Source: Ornithodoros turicata (taxonomy: Eukaryota; Arthropoda; Arachnida; Ixodida; Argasidae). From it: a stretch of 64,000 nt of DNA. Shown here piece by piece: positions 1 to 8,884 of the stretch. Where the stretch lies: assembly GCF_037126465.1 (NCBI RefSeq), contig NC_088201.1:190366031-190430030 (forward strand), written 5' to 3'. The position numbers and the translations under genes are program-made. The notes beneath the pieces are model-generated. The model did not search any database and was not told where the DNA came from. It saw nothing but the letters and a program-made list of their open reading frames with translations. Numbering within the stretch: position 1 is the stretch's first letter; every line of letters begins with the position of its first letter.

Positions 1-12
1 TGGGGAAGGCTA
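1..12 (+). ncRNA. U5 snRNA, 3' end only (cut by window edge)
   Basis: The first 12 bases match the right arm of the U5 3' terminal hairpin (GGGGAAGGCTA). The rest of this copy lies outside the window. Confidence 0.7.
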
Positions 13-240
13 CATCATTCAATTCAAAGAGAAAACATGCGTCCAGGTCGGACGTGTCCTGACCGGCCACACCCCCAGCCCAAAACAGATAAAAGAAATA
101 GAGGAAAAGAAAGAAAACAAAATTTAAAAAATTCAAAGAGAAAACATGCGTCCAGGTCGGACGTGTCCTGACCGGCCACACCCGGACCCCCAAAACAAGT
201 CAAACAAATAAAGGAAAAGAAAGAGAGAGAGACGGGACTC

Positions 241-302
241 CACCACTTTGCGTCTCATATGTTTTAAATAGGGCATCGACGAACGTGGAAAATTCAGGAC
301 AT
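241..302 (+). promoter_or_regulatory. Candidate U5 snRNA promoter (representative A-type copy)
   Basis: The 62 bp before the U5 start are conserved in A, B and C units (about six substitutions) although the spacers further upstream differ in length and sequence. A TATA-like TTTTAAATA sits at about -41 to -33, in the zone where snRNA proximal sequence elements usually lie. I cannot match a specific PSE consensus. The same block precedes every complete U5 copy. Confidence 0.4.
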
Positions 303-429
303 ATGCTCTGGTCTCCCTTCAAATCCGCGTATTGATCTTTCGCCTTTTACTAAAGATCACCGTGGAGGGGGACAGCACAATGAGCTTCTAGACAATTTTT
401 GATAGGCCTAACCCGTTTGGGGAAGGCTA
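303..429 (+). ncRNA. U5 snRNA copy 1
   Basis: This is the reference copy for nt numbering. The 5' end ATGCTCTGG corresponds to AUACUCUGG of other U5 RNAs. Stem GATCTTT (nt 32-38) and AAAGATC (nt 50-56) closes the 11-nt loop I CGCCTTTTACT (nt 39-49), which aligns exon ends during splicing. The Sm site AATTTTTGA is at nt 92-100. A 3' hairpin around GCCT/AGGC ends at nt 127. Length is close to the ~116 nt of human U5. Start and end are set by homology and may be off by 1-3 nt. Confidence 0.93.
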
Positions 430-437
430 CATCATTC

Positions 438-452
438 AATTCAAAGAGAAAA
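438..452 (+). promoter_or_regulatory. Candidate U5 3' box (representative)
   Basis: AATTCAAAGAGAAAA lies about 9-23 nt after the mature U5 3' end and resembles the AAA-rich 3' box that directs snRNA 3' processing in animals. It is unchanged in all unit types, and A-type units carry a second copy in the duplicated half-repeat. Confidence 0.35.
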
Positions 453-462
453 CATGCGTCCA

Positions 463-481
463 GGTCGGACGTGTCCTGACC
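463..481. repeat. Imperfect palindrome in U5 spacer (representative)
   Basis: GGTCGGACGTGTCCTGACC pairs with itself except for one bulged base. It recurs at 572-590 in the second half-repeat. C units keep the core as AGGACGTGTCCT. Function unknown. Confidence 0.5.
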
Positions 482-719
482 GGCCACACCCCCAGCCCAA
501 AACAGATAAAAGAAATAGAGGAAAAGAAAGAAAACAAAATTTAAAAAATTCAAAGAGAAAACATGCGTCCAGGTCGGACGTGTCCTGACCGGCCACACCC
601 GGACCCCCAAAACAAGTCAAACAAATAAAGGAAAAGAAAGAGAGAGAGACGGGACTCCACCACTTTGCGTCTCATATGTTTTAAATAGGGCATCGACGAA
701 CGTGGAAAATTCAGGACAT

Positions 720-846
720 ATGCTCTGGTCTCCCTTCAAATCCGCGTATTGATCTTTCGCCTTTTACTAAAGATCACCGTGGAGGGGGACAGCACAATGA
801 GCTTCTAGACAATTTTTGATAGGCCTAACCCGTTTGGGGAAGGCTA
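720..846 (+). ncRNA. U5 snRNA copy 2 (intact copy directly upstream of E1)
   Basis: Identical to copy 1. E1 begins 74 bp after its 3' end, so promoter, gene and candidate 3' box are preserved. U5 nt 34-127 plus 74 bp of spacer are seen again after E1. Confidence 0.92.
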
Positions 847-1179
847 CATCATTCAATTCAAAGAGAAAACATGCGTCCAGGTCGGACGTGTCCTGACCGG
901 CCACACCCCCAGCCCAAAACTTTTTGACGACGACGAAGTTCCGAGTGGCTGCTTTGTTCCAGAGCTCCTGAGTATTTTTCGTAAATTTTGGTGAAATCTG
1001 AGTTATTCCGCGTTGCAACTCCCGGTTATGGGTTCCGAAGGGTTCCCGGGGGAGTTGACGTGACAACGAAACGCAGATAAGTGGGAAAATTTCTTCGCTG
1101 TTCCATCTCCCGTCTGTGCTGAGCTTGAGTTGGAAGTTTGCTGGGGGCCCGCGTTAATCGCGGTATCCTAGCCGACAAC

Positions 1180-2319
1180 ATGAACACTTCTCAACCGCTG
1201 AAGGAGTGGTGTTTCCGCGTTCGAATTCCGGACGTGGCAACGGCGGACGACTTGGTCGACGCTGTCTACGATTTGGTTGGCCCCGGAAGCTTCTACGGAA
1301 TCTCCGACCATGGGGGTAATCTCTACGAAATTGGATTGTTAACGCGGTCTGCTTTGGACCGTGTCCTGGAGAGCGGCCTAACGGTTGCTGAGCAGTCGTG
1401 CTCCATCGAGTTCTACGGGCCTCGGGTGGTGACGGTGGTACTGAAGAGAGTGCCGATGTTCCTACGAGACGAAAACCTGGTACGGGCCTTAAACAAATAC
1501 GGCAAGGTCCTGAAGCTTGACGATGTCACTTTTGACGACCGAAAAGGCCGCGGTGTGCTCCGCACAGGAAACAAGAAAGCCAAGATGGAAATGGGTGAGA
1601 AGACTCCTGTCCCGAACTTTATTCGCGTGATGGATGCTCTCATCCAGTGCGAGTACCCAGGGGTGAAGCGAGTTTGTCGTCGCTGCAAACGGGAAGGCCA
1701 CTTCAGGTCGTCTTGCAAGGTTCCTTTTTGTGAGCGGTGCTCCACATTCGGGCATCTCGTGGAAGACTGCGGATCGCGCTGCAGCAAGTGCCGGACCAAG
1801 CATGCAGCAGGTGCATGCCCAGGAAAGTTCTCATACGCGAGCATTGCCAGCTCCCAGTTCCCGACACTCCCGCCTGCACAGAGACAGGTGGAATTGGAGA
1901 AGACTGCACAGGTCCCGAGCGTACATACGGCGCCGCAGGAACCAGTTCGTGAGGAGGTGCCAGCACCACTTCACGAGGAACTGCAGAACTCATCTTCGAA
2001 TAGCACTGCTGTTCCCGCTGCAACAGTTGAGGGGGAGACGACGTCTCCTAACGTAGTGTCCCGGTCCGGGTCCCAAGAGTCCGACGGCTACAGTGCGTCG
2101 ACTGTGGTTGACGCAAGCTTCGACTACAGGACGGCTCCGACGCCGACAGCCTTCAGCGAGGAGGACGTTGAGATGCATGACGGCGTGGCCTTCAGGACCG
2201 GCGGCTTGCACTCCAGCACCGAGGATATGGACGCCGCAACGGCGCAACGCAAGAAACGTCAGAAAGTCACCGAACCAAGCATGAAGGAGTTGTTCGGCAG
2301 CGAGTCGGACAGTTCGTAA
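1180..2319 (+). CDS. E1 ORF1: zinc-knuckle RNA-binding protein of a non-LTR retrotransposon
   Basis: 379 aa. Residues 1-~160 form an N-terminal region like that of Tx1-group ORF1 proteins, including a segment (RVPMFLRDENLVRALNKYG) resembling an RRM-like fold. Three zinc knuckles follow at ~166-216: CRRCKREGHFRSSC, CERCSTFGHLVEDC and a shorter CSKCRTKHAAGAC (CX2CX3HX4C). The tail is acidic and Ser/Thr/Pro-rich, with a basic RKKRQK patch and the terminal motif ELFGSESDSS, shared with E3. Proteins of this kind bind element RNA in the ribonucleoprotein. The ATG was chosen because it aligns with the E3 start; an upstream in-frame TTG at 1138 is unlikely. ORF2 begins 26 nt after the stop in another frame. 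Confidence 0.88.
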   Translation: MNTSQPLKEWCFRVRIPDVATADDLVDAVYDLVGPGSFYGISDHGGNLYEIGLLTRSALDRVLESGLTVAEQSCSIEFYGPRVVTVVLKRVPMFLRDENLVRALNKYGKVLKLDDVTFDDRKGRGVLRTGNKKAKMEMGEKTPVPNFIRVMDALIQCEYPGVKRVCRRCKREGHFRSSCKVPFCERCSTFGHLVEDCGSRCSKCRTKHAAGACPGKFSYASIASSQFPTLPPAQRQVELEKTAQVPSVHTAPQEPVREEVPAPLHEELQNSSSNSTAVPAATVEGETTSPNVVSRSGSQESDGYSASTVVDASFDYRTAPTPTAFSEEDVEMHDGVAFRTGGLHSSTEDMDAATAQRKKRQKVTEPSMKELFGSESDSS

Positions 2320-2345
2320 GCCTGCTTCCAAATTCATTGTCTATA

Positions 2346-5300
2346 ATGAACTCTGTTTGTAATCTTGCGTTAGCTATTTCTCTAATCTTACTCATGCGTG
2401 TTAAGATTGCCAGTCTAAATGTTAACGGTATGCGCAGCGTGGAAAAACAAGCAGATGTTGTAAGCTTTGGAAAACGTTTGGGCACGGACATACTTTTGCT
2501 CCAAGAAACGCACTTTTATTCTGTGAAAGACGTTGTGCAGTTCAGGAGAAGATTTAATCTAGCTGTGTATGCCAGTTTGGGCGCTGTGAACACGTGCGGC
2601 GTTGCAGTGATTGTGTATAACCGCGCCCTGTTGAATCGCTTCTTTTGTACGTATGACGCTGAAGGTAGAATTATGTGTTTTGATTTTTTCCTTGGAGATA
2701 CCAAGTACAGAATTGTTAACGTGTACGCCCCCGCTCATGCTAGTCAGACAAACAGTTTCTTTCGTTCTTTGGACACAAGTTTGTTGGTCAACGGTACTGT
2801 TCTACTGGCAGGAGATTTTAATTGCGTCGAAAATTCGCTGGTGGATGTTATAGGCCGCGGCCAGGGACGATCCGTATGGAATGCCCGCGAGTTATCTCGT
2901 CTCGTGCAAGAATTTGATATGATAGATGCTTGGCGTGCAATCCATGGCCCGCAACTTCTGGGAATAACGTGGCAACGCGGAAGATCTGGCTCCCGTCTGG
3001 ATCGTTTCTATGTTCCTCGCCGTGTGCGAGATAAGATTGCTACCTGCGATCACCACATCATTCCCTCTACAGCGGCATACACCTTCGACCATGCTTTCGT
3101 CTCCCTGGTGCTTGACCTTGAACATCCACCAGTTCTGCACCGCCCATCTTGGCGACTAGATAAAACGTTGCTCAAGGATGCTGAGGTAATCGGTGCAGTA
3201 GAAGCGTTGTTGGATGTATCTATATCTCCATCTTTGCGTTTGTGGCAACAGCGTAAACAGCAGTTGCGTGCCCTTTTCATTACGTATGGGAAGCGTCGGT
3301 CGCGAGAGCGAACGAAAGCGTTCAATCGCTTATGCGATAAGATACGTGTTGTGCGAAGAGGTGTTCTCACTGCTAACACGCGCGAGTATTTGGACAGCCT
3401 GATAGCGCGGCGTGACCTGCTTTTGAGGTCCAGCACAAGTACAGCTCAAATGGAAAGGGCACGCGGCCGGTCTGTGTCCGGTGTGGAGATGTACCGCTAC
3501 ATTCGTGAGAGTAAACAACGCGACCATACTTTTGTTACGTCATGCACATTGCCGGACGGTACTGCGACCACTGATCCGGGTAGGGTCTTCGACAGGTTTC
3601 ACAGCTTTTATGCACGTGACCTTTCTGAAGGCCGACAAGAGTGTGATGTTAATGATGCCTTTTTTGACGTCTTGCCAAAGCTAAGCGATGTGGATCAAGA
3701 CATACTTCGCTCACCCATAACGCTCGAAGAGCTAGACGAAGCTCTGGGTCAGATGCGTCGCGGTACTGCACCGGGACCGGATGGCTTGCCGGTTGAATTT
3801 TATCGTGCGTTTTGGAGTGTGCTGAAGCCTTACCTACATGCAGTGTTTACTTCAATTATGAGTCTCGTAAGAATTCCTACGTATTTTAGTTTTGGCCGAG
3901 TAATTCTCGTGCCGAAAGCCAATTCAGATTTGTCGGACCCAGGTTCCTGGCGTCCAATTACGCTGATGAACAGTGATTATAAGTTGTTTATGTCGCTCTT
4001 AAATCGCCGACTTCGGCTTGTTTCTGAGAGTATTGTGCATGAGGCACAAGTGTGTGCCATTCCAGGACGAGGAATGTATGGCGCTCTGTCTGGCTTTAGG
4101 GATTTGTTGTATTTTTCTAACATGAACAATGTAAATGGTTGCGTCTTATCGCTTGATCAGAGGAAGGCCTTTGACAGGGTGCTGCATTCCTTCCTGTTTT
4201 GTGTCTTGCGCAGGTACGGTTTTCCTGCTGAGTTCGTGTCTGTTGTTCGGAACATTTATGCATCGCATTCGAGTACCCTTGTTTTTAATGGACGTGAGAG
4301 TCACCCTTTTAAAGTTGGTTGCGGGGTTCGACAGGGTTGTCCCATGTCACCGACACTCTTTGTTTTGACCCTAGACGTGTTTCTGCGTCATGTCATTGTT
4401 CACCCGCGAATTAGAGGCCTTCCGTTGCCGGGAAACGCATCCATCAAAGCGTCCGCTTATGCGGATGATGTGACGCTGTTTCTGAGAGACGAAGATTCAA
4501 TCCGCTACGTCTGCGAGGTGTTCGAACGTTTCTCTGCTCTGTCCGGAGCGGCGTTGAATGAGTCCAAGAGTAAAGTCATGACGCTTGGGTCCCTCACCTT
4601 ATCGCCTGCAGTGCCGTTTTTGATATGCACCTCTCTTCGAGTCTTGGGCATCTCCTTTGACAAACACGGAATACCCGTTTCAAACTGGGACGCTGTGGTT
4701 TTTGCTATGAAGGGAAAAGTTGCATCAGCCGAGTCGTTTGAATTCACATTTGCGGAGCGCAGCTATTTCATTCGTTCCATTTTGTGTGCTCGAGCCTGGC
4801 ATTTGGGCCAGATATTTCCTCCGCCGCAGAGAGTAATCACGCAGATTGACAACATTTTCTTTTCATTCTTCTGGTCGGGTAAACCACCCATGATCAACCG
4901 CTCCACATTGCGCCTCCCTGTCTCCACCGGCGGATGGAGCATCCCTAACGTGTCAGTCGTTTGCCAGGTCCTCGCTCTGAGGCTTCTCTTACGAGTTCTG
5001 CGAGATGTTCAGTCTCCAGCCCATGTACTAGCAGTTTACTTAACGTCCCTGCACAGTCGGTTCTTACCAGATCTCCCCGAGTTGAGGAACAGCGTCCGAG
5101 CTGAACAGCCGCACCAGCTTCACGGCTCTCTAGTAGCCGTCCACCAACATTTCCGAGAGCTGTGCCCAGATAGGGATGTCCTTGGCGTCCCAGCAGTCCG
5201 CATTTCTGAACGTCTGGCCCTAGAAGAGGACGAGTCCCGTACACGCCTTCGGAGTTTACGTCTACCTTTTCGGCGAAGGATGTTCAATGACCTACCTCGT

Positions 5301-5792
5301 GTTTCTCAAAACTTCATGTGGCAGGCCTGGTGGGATGTTTTGCCCACCTTGGACCGACTTCAGCGCTTTGGCATACGCAGCAATGCCTCTTGCATCTTTT
5401 GTGGTCAGGTTGAGACGCTGCAGCACGCTCTGTACCAGTGCCGTAGTTCTGCGGCTTTCTGGTGGAGAGTGGCGCGCAGTCTTCGTTTGAGGTGTCCCTT
5501 GAGGTGGCAGGAACTGCGTTCCACTCCATCGTCAGCCATGCAACGACTGCGGAAGCTCTGCTCTGTGGTAGGCTTCCATGTTCTCTTTAAAGCTCGCAGC
5601 AATGCGATGTTTAAGCACAGGCGGTGCCTGCCAGTTGTCGCCATGGTCGGCTCTTTGCGTTGTGAGGTGCGGAAGTTCTTGGCCGAGGAGCTGCACCAGA
5701 TGGGGCTCCAAGTCTTTACGGACACCTGGGTTTCCGAGAATGTTTTTACTGTACAAAAATCCTTGATCTTCTTTGTTTCTCAGTACCGTTAA
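2346..5792 (+). CDS. E1 ORF2: endonuclease/reverse transcriptase
   Basis: 1,148 aa. The N-terminal APE-like endonuclease shows LNVNG (~24-28), LLLQETHF with the catalytic Glu (~54), AGDFN (156-159) and DH at ~248-249. The motif there reads FDH, not the usual SDH. The reverse transcriptase shows GTAPGPDGLPVEFY, motif A LDQRKAFDRV (Asp ~604), motif B GVRQGCPMSP (~660) and motif C AYADDV (~705). A C-terminal knuckle CIFCGQVETLQHALYQC lies at ~1016-1032. There is no RNase H domain and no LTR. The ATG at 2394 (MRVK) aligns better with ORF2 starts of E4 and E8, but the first ATG is also conserved in E3, so both are possible. The endonuclease would nick U5 and the RT would copy element RNA there. 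Confidence 0.93.
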   Translation: MNSVCNLALAISLILLMRVKIASLNVNGMRSVEKQADVVSFGKRLGTDILLLQETHFYSVKDVVQFRRRFNLAVYASLGAVNTCGVAVIVYNRALLNRFFCTYDAEGRIMCFDFFLGDTKYRIVNVYAPAHASQTNSFFRSLDTSLLVNGTVLLAGDFNCVENSLVDVIGRGQGRSVWNARELSRLVQEFDMIDAWRAIHGPQLLGITWQRGRSGSRLDRFYVPRRVRDKIATCDHHIIPSTAAYTFDHAFVSLVLDLEHPPVLHRPSWRLDKTLLKDAEVIGAVEALLDVSISPSLRLWQQRKQQLRALFITYGKRRSRERTKAFNRLCDKIRVVRRGVLTANTREYLDSLIARRDLLLRSSTSTAQMERARGRSVSGVEMYRYIRESKQRDHTFVTSCTLPDGTATTDPGRVFDRFHSFYARDLSEGRQECDVNDAFFDVLPKLSDVDQDILRSPITLEELDEALGQMRRGTAPGPDGLPVEFYRAFWSVLKPYLHAVFTSIMSLVRIPTYFSFGRVILVPKANSDLSDPGSWRPITLMNSDYKLFMSLLNRRLRLVSESIVHEAQVCAIPGRGMYGALSGFRDLLYFSNMNNVNGCVLSLDQRKAFDRVLHSFLFCVLRRYGFPAEFVSVVRNIYASHSSTLVFNGRESHPFKVGCGVRQGCPMSPTLFVLTLDVFLRHVIVHPRIRGLPLPGNASIKASAYADDVTLFLRDEDSIRYVCEVFERFSALSGAALNESKSKVMTLGSLTLSPAVPFLICTSLRVLGISFDKHGIPVSNWDAVVFAMKGKVASAESFEFTFAERSYFIRSILCARAWHLGQIFPPPQRVITQIDNIFFSFFWSGKPPMINRSTLRLPVSTGGWSIPNVSVVCQVLALRLLLRVLRDVQSPAHVLAVYLTSLHSRFLPDLPELRNSVRAEQPHQLHGSLVAVHQHFRELCPDRDVLGVPAVRISERLALEEDESRTRLRSLRLPFRRRMFNDLPRVSQNFMWQAWWDVLPTLDRLQRFGIRSNASCIFCGQVETLQHALYQCRSSAAFWWRVARSLRLRCPLRWQELRSTPSSAMQRLRKLCSVVGFHVLFKARSNAMFKHRRCLPVVAMVGSLRCEVRKFLAEELHQMGLQVFTDTWVSENVFTVQKSLIFFVSQYR

Positions 5793-5946
5793 GACCAATT
5801 AACACTACAATGCGCATTTGAGTTCCTATTGATGTATATAAGTTGTAAATAGGTTGTTGTTGTATCGCTCCTCGGAGCAAGTTGAGCATCATTGTTGTGT
5901 CTTGTGCTTGCATATGTCGTCATTGTAAATATCATCGTGCTTGCGA

Positions 5947-5952
5947 AATAAA
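5947..5952 (+). promoter_or_regulatory. E1 polyadenylation signal AATAAA
   Basis: AATAAA ends 3 nt before the junction with U5, so cleavage 10-30 nt downstream would fall in the flanking U5 fragment. Confidence 0.6.
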
Positions 5953-5955
5953 TTT

Positions 5956-6049
5956 TCTTTCGCCTTTTACTAAAGATCACCGTGGAGGGGGACAGCACAA
6001 TGAGCTTCTAGACAATTTTTGATAGGCCTAACCCGTTTGGGGAAGGCTA
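5956..6049 (+). pseudogene. 5'-truncated U5 snRNA (nt 34-127) after E1
   Basis: The copy lost nt 1-33, its promoter and the left side of the loop I stem to the E1 insertion. It is now joined to the E1 3' end. Confidence 0.88.
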
Positions 6050-6339
6050 CATCATTCAATTCAAAGAGAAAACATGCGTCCAGGTCGGACGTGTCCTGAC
6101 CGGCCACACCCCCAGCCCAAAACAGATAAAAGAAATAGAGGAAAAGAAAGAAAACAAAATTTAAAAAATTCAAAGAGAAAACATGCGTCCAGGTCGGACG
6201 TGTCCTGACCGGCCACACCCGGACCCCCAAAACAAGTCAAACAAATAAAGGAAAAGAAAGAGAGAGAGACGGGACTCCACCACTTTGCGTCTCATATGTT
6301 TTAAATAGGGCATCGACGAACGTGGAAAATTCAGGACAT

Positions 6340-6466
6340 ATGCTCTGGTCTCCCTTCAAATCGGCGTATTGATCTTTCGCCTTTTACTAAAGATCACCGT
6401 GGAGGGGGACAGCACAATGAGCTTCTAGACAATTTTTGATAGGCCTAACCCGTTTGGGGAAGGCTA
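6340..6466 (+). ncRNA. U5 snRNA copy 3 (nt 24 C>G)
   Basis: Reads AAATCGGCG instead of AAATCCGCG in the 5' stem region. The same variant is in copies 9 and 38. Loop I and Sm site unchanged. Confidence 0.9.
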
Positions 6467-6756
6467 CATCATTCAATTCAAAGAGAAAACATGCGTCCAG
6501 GTCGGACGTGTCCTGAGCGGCCACACCCCCAGCCCAAAACAGATAAAAGAAATAGAGGAAAAGAAAGAAAACAAAATTTAAAAAATTCAAAGAGAAAACA
6601 TGCGTCCAGGTTGGACGTGTCCTGACCGGCCACACCCGGACCCCCAAAACAAGTCAAACAAATAAAGGAAAAGAAAGAGAGAGAGACGGGACTCCACCAC
6701 TTTGCGTCTCATATGTTTTAAATAGGGCATCGACGAACGTGGAAAATTCAGGACAT

Positions 6757-6883
6757 ATGCTCTGGTCTCCCTTCAAATCCGCGTATTGATCTTTCGCCTT
6801 TTACTAAAGATCACCGTGGAGGGGGACAGCACAATGAGCTTCTAGACAATTTTTGATAGGCCTAACCCGTTTGGGGAAGGCTA
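6757..6883 (+). ncRNA. U5 snRNA copy 4
   Basis: Reference sequence, standard 417-bp A unit. Confidence 0.9.
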
Positions 6884-7173
6884 CATCATTCAATTCAAAG
6901 AGAAAACATGCGTCCAGGTCGGACGTGTCCTGACCGGCCACACCCCCAGCCCAAAACAGATAAAAGAAATAGAGGAAAAGAAAGAAAACAAAATTTAAAA
7001 AATTCAAAGAGAAAACATGCGTCCAGGTCGGACGTGTCCTGACCGGCCACACCCGGACCCCCAAAACAAGTCAAACAAATAAAGGAAAAGAAAGAGAGAG
7101 AGACGGGACTCCACCACTTTGCGTCTCATATGTTTTAAATAGGGCATCGACGAACGTGGAAAATTCAGGACAT

Positions 7174-7300
7174 ATGCTCTGGTCTCCCTTCAAATCCGCG
7201 TATTGATCTTTCGCCTTTTACTAAAGATCACCGTGGAGGGGGACAGCACAATGAGCTTCTAGACAATTTTTGATAGGCCTAACCCGTTTGGGGAAGGCTA
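7174..7300 (+). ncRNA. U5 snRNA copy 5
   Basis: U5 as reference; the following spacer has GAGCGG and TTTTAAAAATT variants. Confidence 0.9.
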
Positions 7301-7590
7301 CATCATTCAATTCAAAGAGAAAACATGCGTCCAGGTCGGACGTGTCCTGAGCGGCCACACCCCCAGCCCAAAACAGATAAAAGAAATAGAGGAAAAGAAA
7401 GAAAACAAAATTTTAAAAATTCAAAGAGAAAACATGCGTCCAGGTCGGACGTGTCCTGACCGGCCACACCCGGACCCCCAAAACAAGTCAAACAAATAAA
7501 GGAAAAGAAAGAGAGAGAGACGGGACTCCACCACTTTGCGTCTCATATGTTTTAAATAGGGCATCGACGAACGTGGAAAATTCAGGACAT

Positions 7591-7717
7591 ATGCTCTGGT
7601 CTCCCTTCAAATCCGCGTATTGATCTTTCGCCTTTTACTAAAGATCACCGTGGAGGGGGACAGCACAATGAGCTTCTAGACAATTTTTGATAGGCCTAAC
7701 CCGTTTGGGGAAGGCTA
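7591..7717 (+). ncRNA. U5 snRNA copy 6
   Basis: Reference sequence, 417-bp A unit. Confidence 0.9.
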
Positions 7718-8007
7718 CATCATTCAATTCAAAGAGAAAACATGCGTCCAGGTCGGACGTGTCCTGACCGGCCACACCCCCAGCCCAAAACAGATAAAAG
7801 AAATAGAGGAAAAGAAAGAAAACAAAATTTAAAAAATTCAAAGAGAAAACATGCGTCCAGGTCGGACGTGTCCTGACCGGCCACACCCGGACCCCCAAAA
7901 CAAGTCAAACAAATAAAGGAAAAGAAAGAGAGAGAGACGGGACTCCACCACTTTGCGTCTCATATGTTTTAAATAGGGCATCGACGAACGTGGAAAATTC
8001 AGGACAT

Positions 8008-8134
8008 ATGCTCTGGTCTCCCTTCAAATCCGCGTATTGATCTTTCGCCTTTTACTAAAGATCACCGTGGAGGGGGACAGCACAATGAGCTTCTAGACAA
8101 TTTTTGATAGGCCTAACCCGTTTGGGGAAGGCTA
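8008..8134 (+). ncRNA. U5 snRNA copy 7
   Basis: Same position relative to E2 as copy 1 has to E1. Confidence 0.9.
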
Positions 8135-8424
8135 CATCATTCAATTCAAAGAGAAAACATGCGTCCAGGTCGGACGTGTCCTGACCGGCCACACCCCCAG
8201 CCCAAAACAGATAAAAGAAATAGAGGAAAAGAAAGAAAACAAAATTTAAAAAATTCAAAGAGAAAACATGCGTCCAGGTCGGACGTGTCCTGACCGGCCA
8301 CACCCGGACCCCCAAAACAAGTCAAACAAATAAAGGAAAAGAAAGAGAGAGAGACGGGACTCCACCACTTTGCGTCTCATATGTTTTAAATAGGGCATCG
8401 ACGAACGTGGAAAATTCAGGACAT

Positions 8425-8551
8425 ATGCTCTGGTCTCCCTTCAAATCCGCGTATTGATCTTTCGCCTTTTACTAAAGATCACCGTGGAGGGGGACAGCAC
8501 AATGAGCTTCTAGACAATTTTTGATAGGCCTAACCCGTTTGGGGAAGGCTA
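8425..8551 (+). ncRNA. U5 snRNA copy 8 (intact copy directly upstream of E2)
   Basis: E2 starts 74 bp after its 3' end, exactly as E1 does after copy 2. Confidence 0.9.
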
Positions 8552-8884
8552 CATCATTCAATTCAAAGAGAAAACATGCGTCCAGGTCGGACGTGTCCTG
8601 ACCGGCCACACCCCCAGCCCAAAACTTTTTGACGACGACGAAGTTCCGAGTGGCTGCTTTGTTCCAGAGCTCCTGAGTATTTTTCGTAAATTTTGGTGAA
8701 ATCTGAGTTATTCCGCGTTGCAACTCCCGGTTATGGGTTCCGAAGGGTTCCCGGGGGAGTTGACGTGACAACGAAACGCAGATAAGTGGGAAAATTTCTT
8801 CGCTGTTCCATCTCCCGTCTGTGCTGAGCTTGAGTTGGAAGTTTGCTGGGGGCCCGCGTTAATCGCGGTATCCTAGCCGACAAC

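Larger units (their letters stand above)
1..920 (+). repeat. U5 snRNA tandem array, A-type 417-bp units (before E1)
   Basis: Two complete 417-bp units and a part unit. Each unit is a 127-nt U5 gene plus a ~290-bp spacer. The spacer holds two half-repeats 109 bp apart (442-550 and 551-~652) whose first 50 bp are identical, followed by purine-rich DNA and the presumed U5 promoter. The array breaks at 920 within the first half-repeat, where E1 begins. Apart from U5 I see no gene in these spacers; the long antisense reading frames are by-products of the repeat. Confidence 0.9.
921..5955 (+). mobile_element. E1: full-length U5-specific non-LTR retrotransposon, family I
   Basis: A 5.0-kb APE-type non-LTR element with a 259-bp 5' UTR, two ORFs and a short 3' UTR. 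The 5' end has a GACGACGACGAAG motif at 926-938, shared in form with E2-E5 and E8. The 3' end is AATAAATTT joined without a poly(A) tail to U5 nt 34 (TCTTTCGCC). The 5' flank ends at spacer position 201 counted from the U5 start, so the flanks share ~168 bp: either a long target duplication or a 249-bp deletion between neighbouring units. Both ORFs are open, so the copy may be competent. The 3' boundary is uncertain by ~5 bp. Confidence 0.9.
5956..8625 (+). repeat. U5 array, A-type 417-bp units (E1 to E2)
   Basis: One 5'-truncated and six complete U5 genes at strict 417-bp spacing. Unit 6340 carries three marker variants (U5 nt 24 C>G, GAGCGG and GGTTGG in the spacer). Unit 7174 has GAGCGG and TTTTAAAAATT. 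The spacers hold no other gene. Confidence 0.9.

Noticed and set aside
241..302. A defined PSE consensus for a named animal group
   Set aside because: The block is conserved, but I could not match it to a specific published PSE without an alignment, so the host lineage was not inferred from it.
303..429. U5 copies as a SINE or retropseudogene family
   Set aside because: Copies are in exact tandem with conserved promoter blocks and intact Sm site and loop I, and lack A-tails and individual target duplications.
350..610. Recurrent antisense reading frames of 86, 93 and 99 codons (about one per unit), such as 350-610 and 50024-50305
   Set aside because: They overlap U5 and spacer on the opposite strand, vary only because the spacer varies, and vanish in units with single-base changes. 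They are by-products of the repeat.
767..1066. 99-codon antisense frame spanning U5 and the E1 5' end
   Set aside because: It crosses the insertion junction, so it cannot be an old gene; its twin at 8472-8771 comes from the duplication.
921..5955. LTR retrotransposon or retrovirus-like element
   Set aside because: No terminal repeats, protease, RNase H or integrase; the enzyme order endonuclease-RT-CCHC is that of non-LTR elements.
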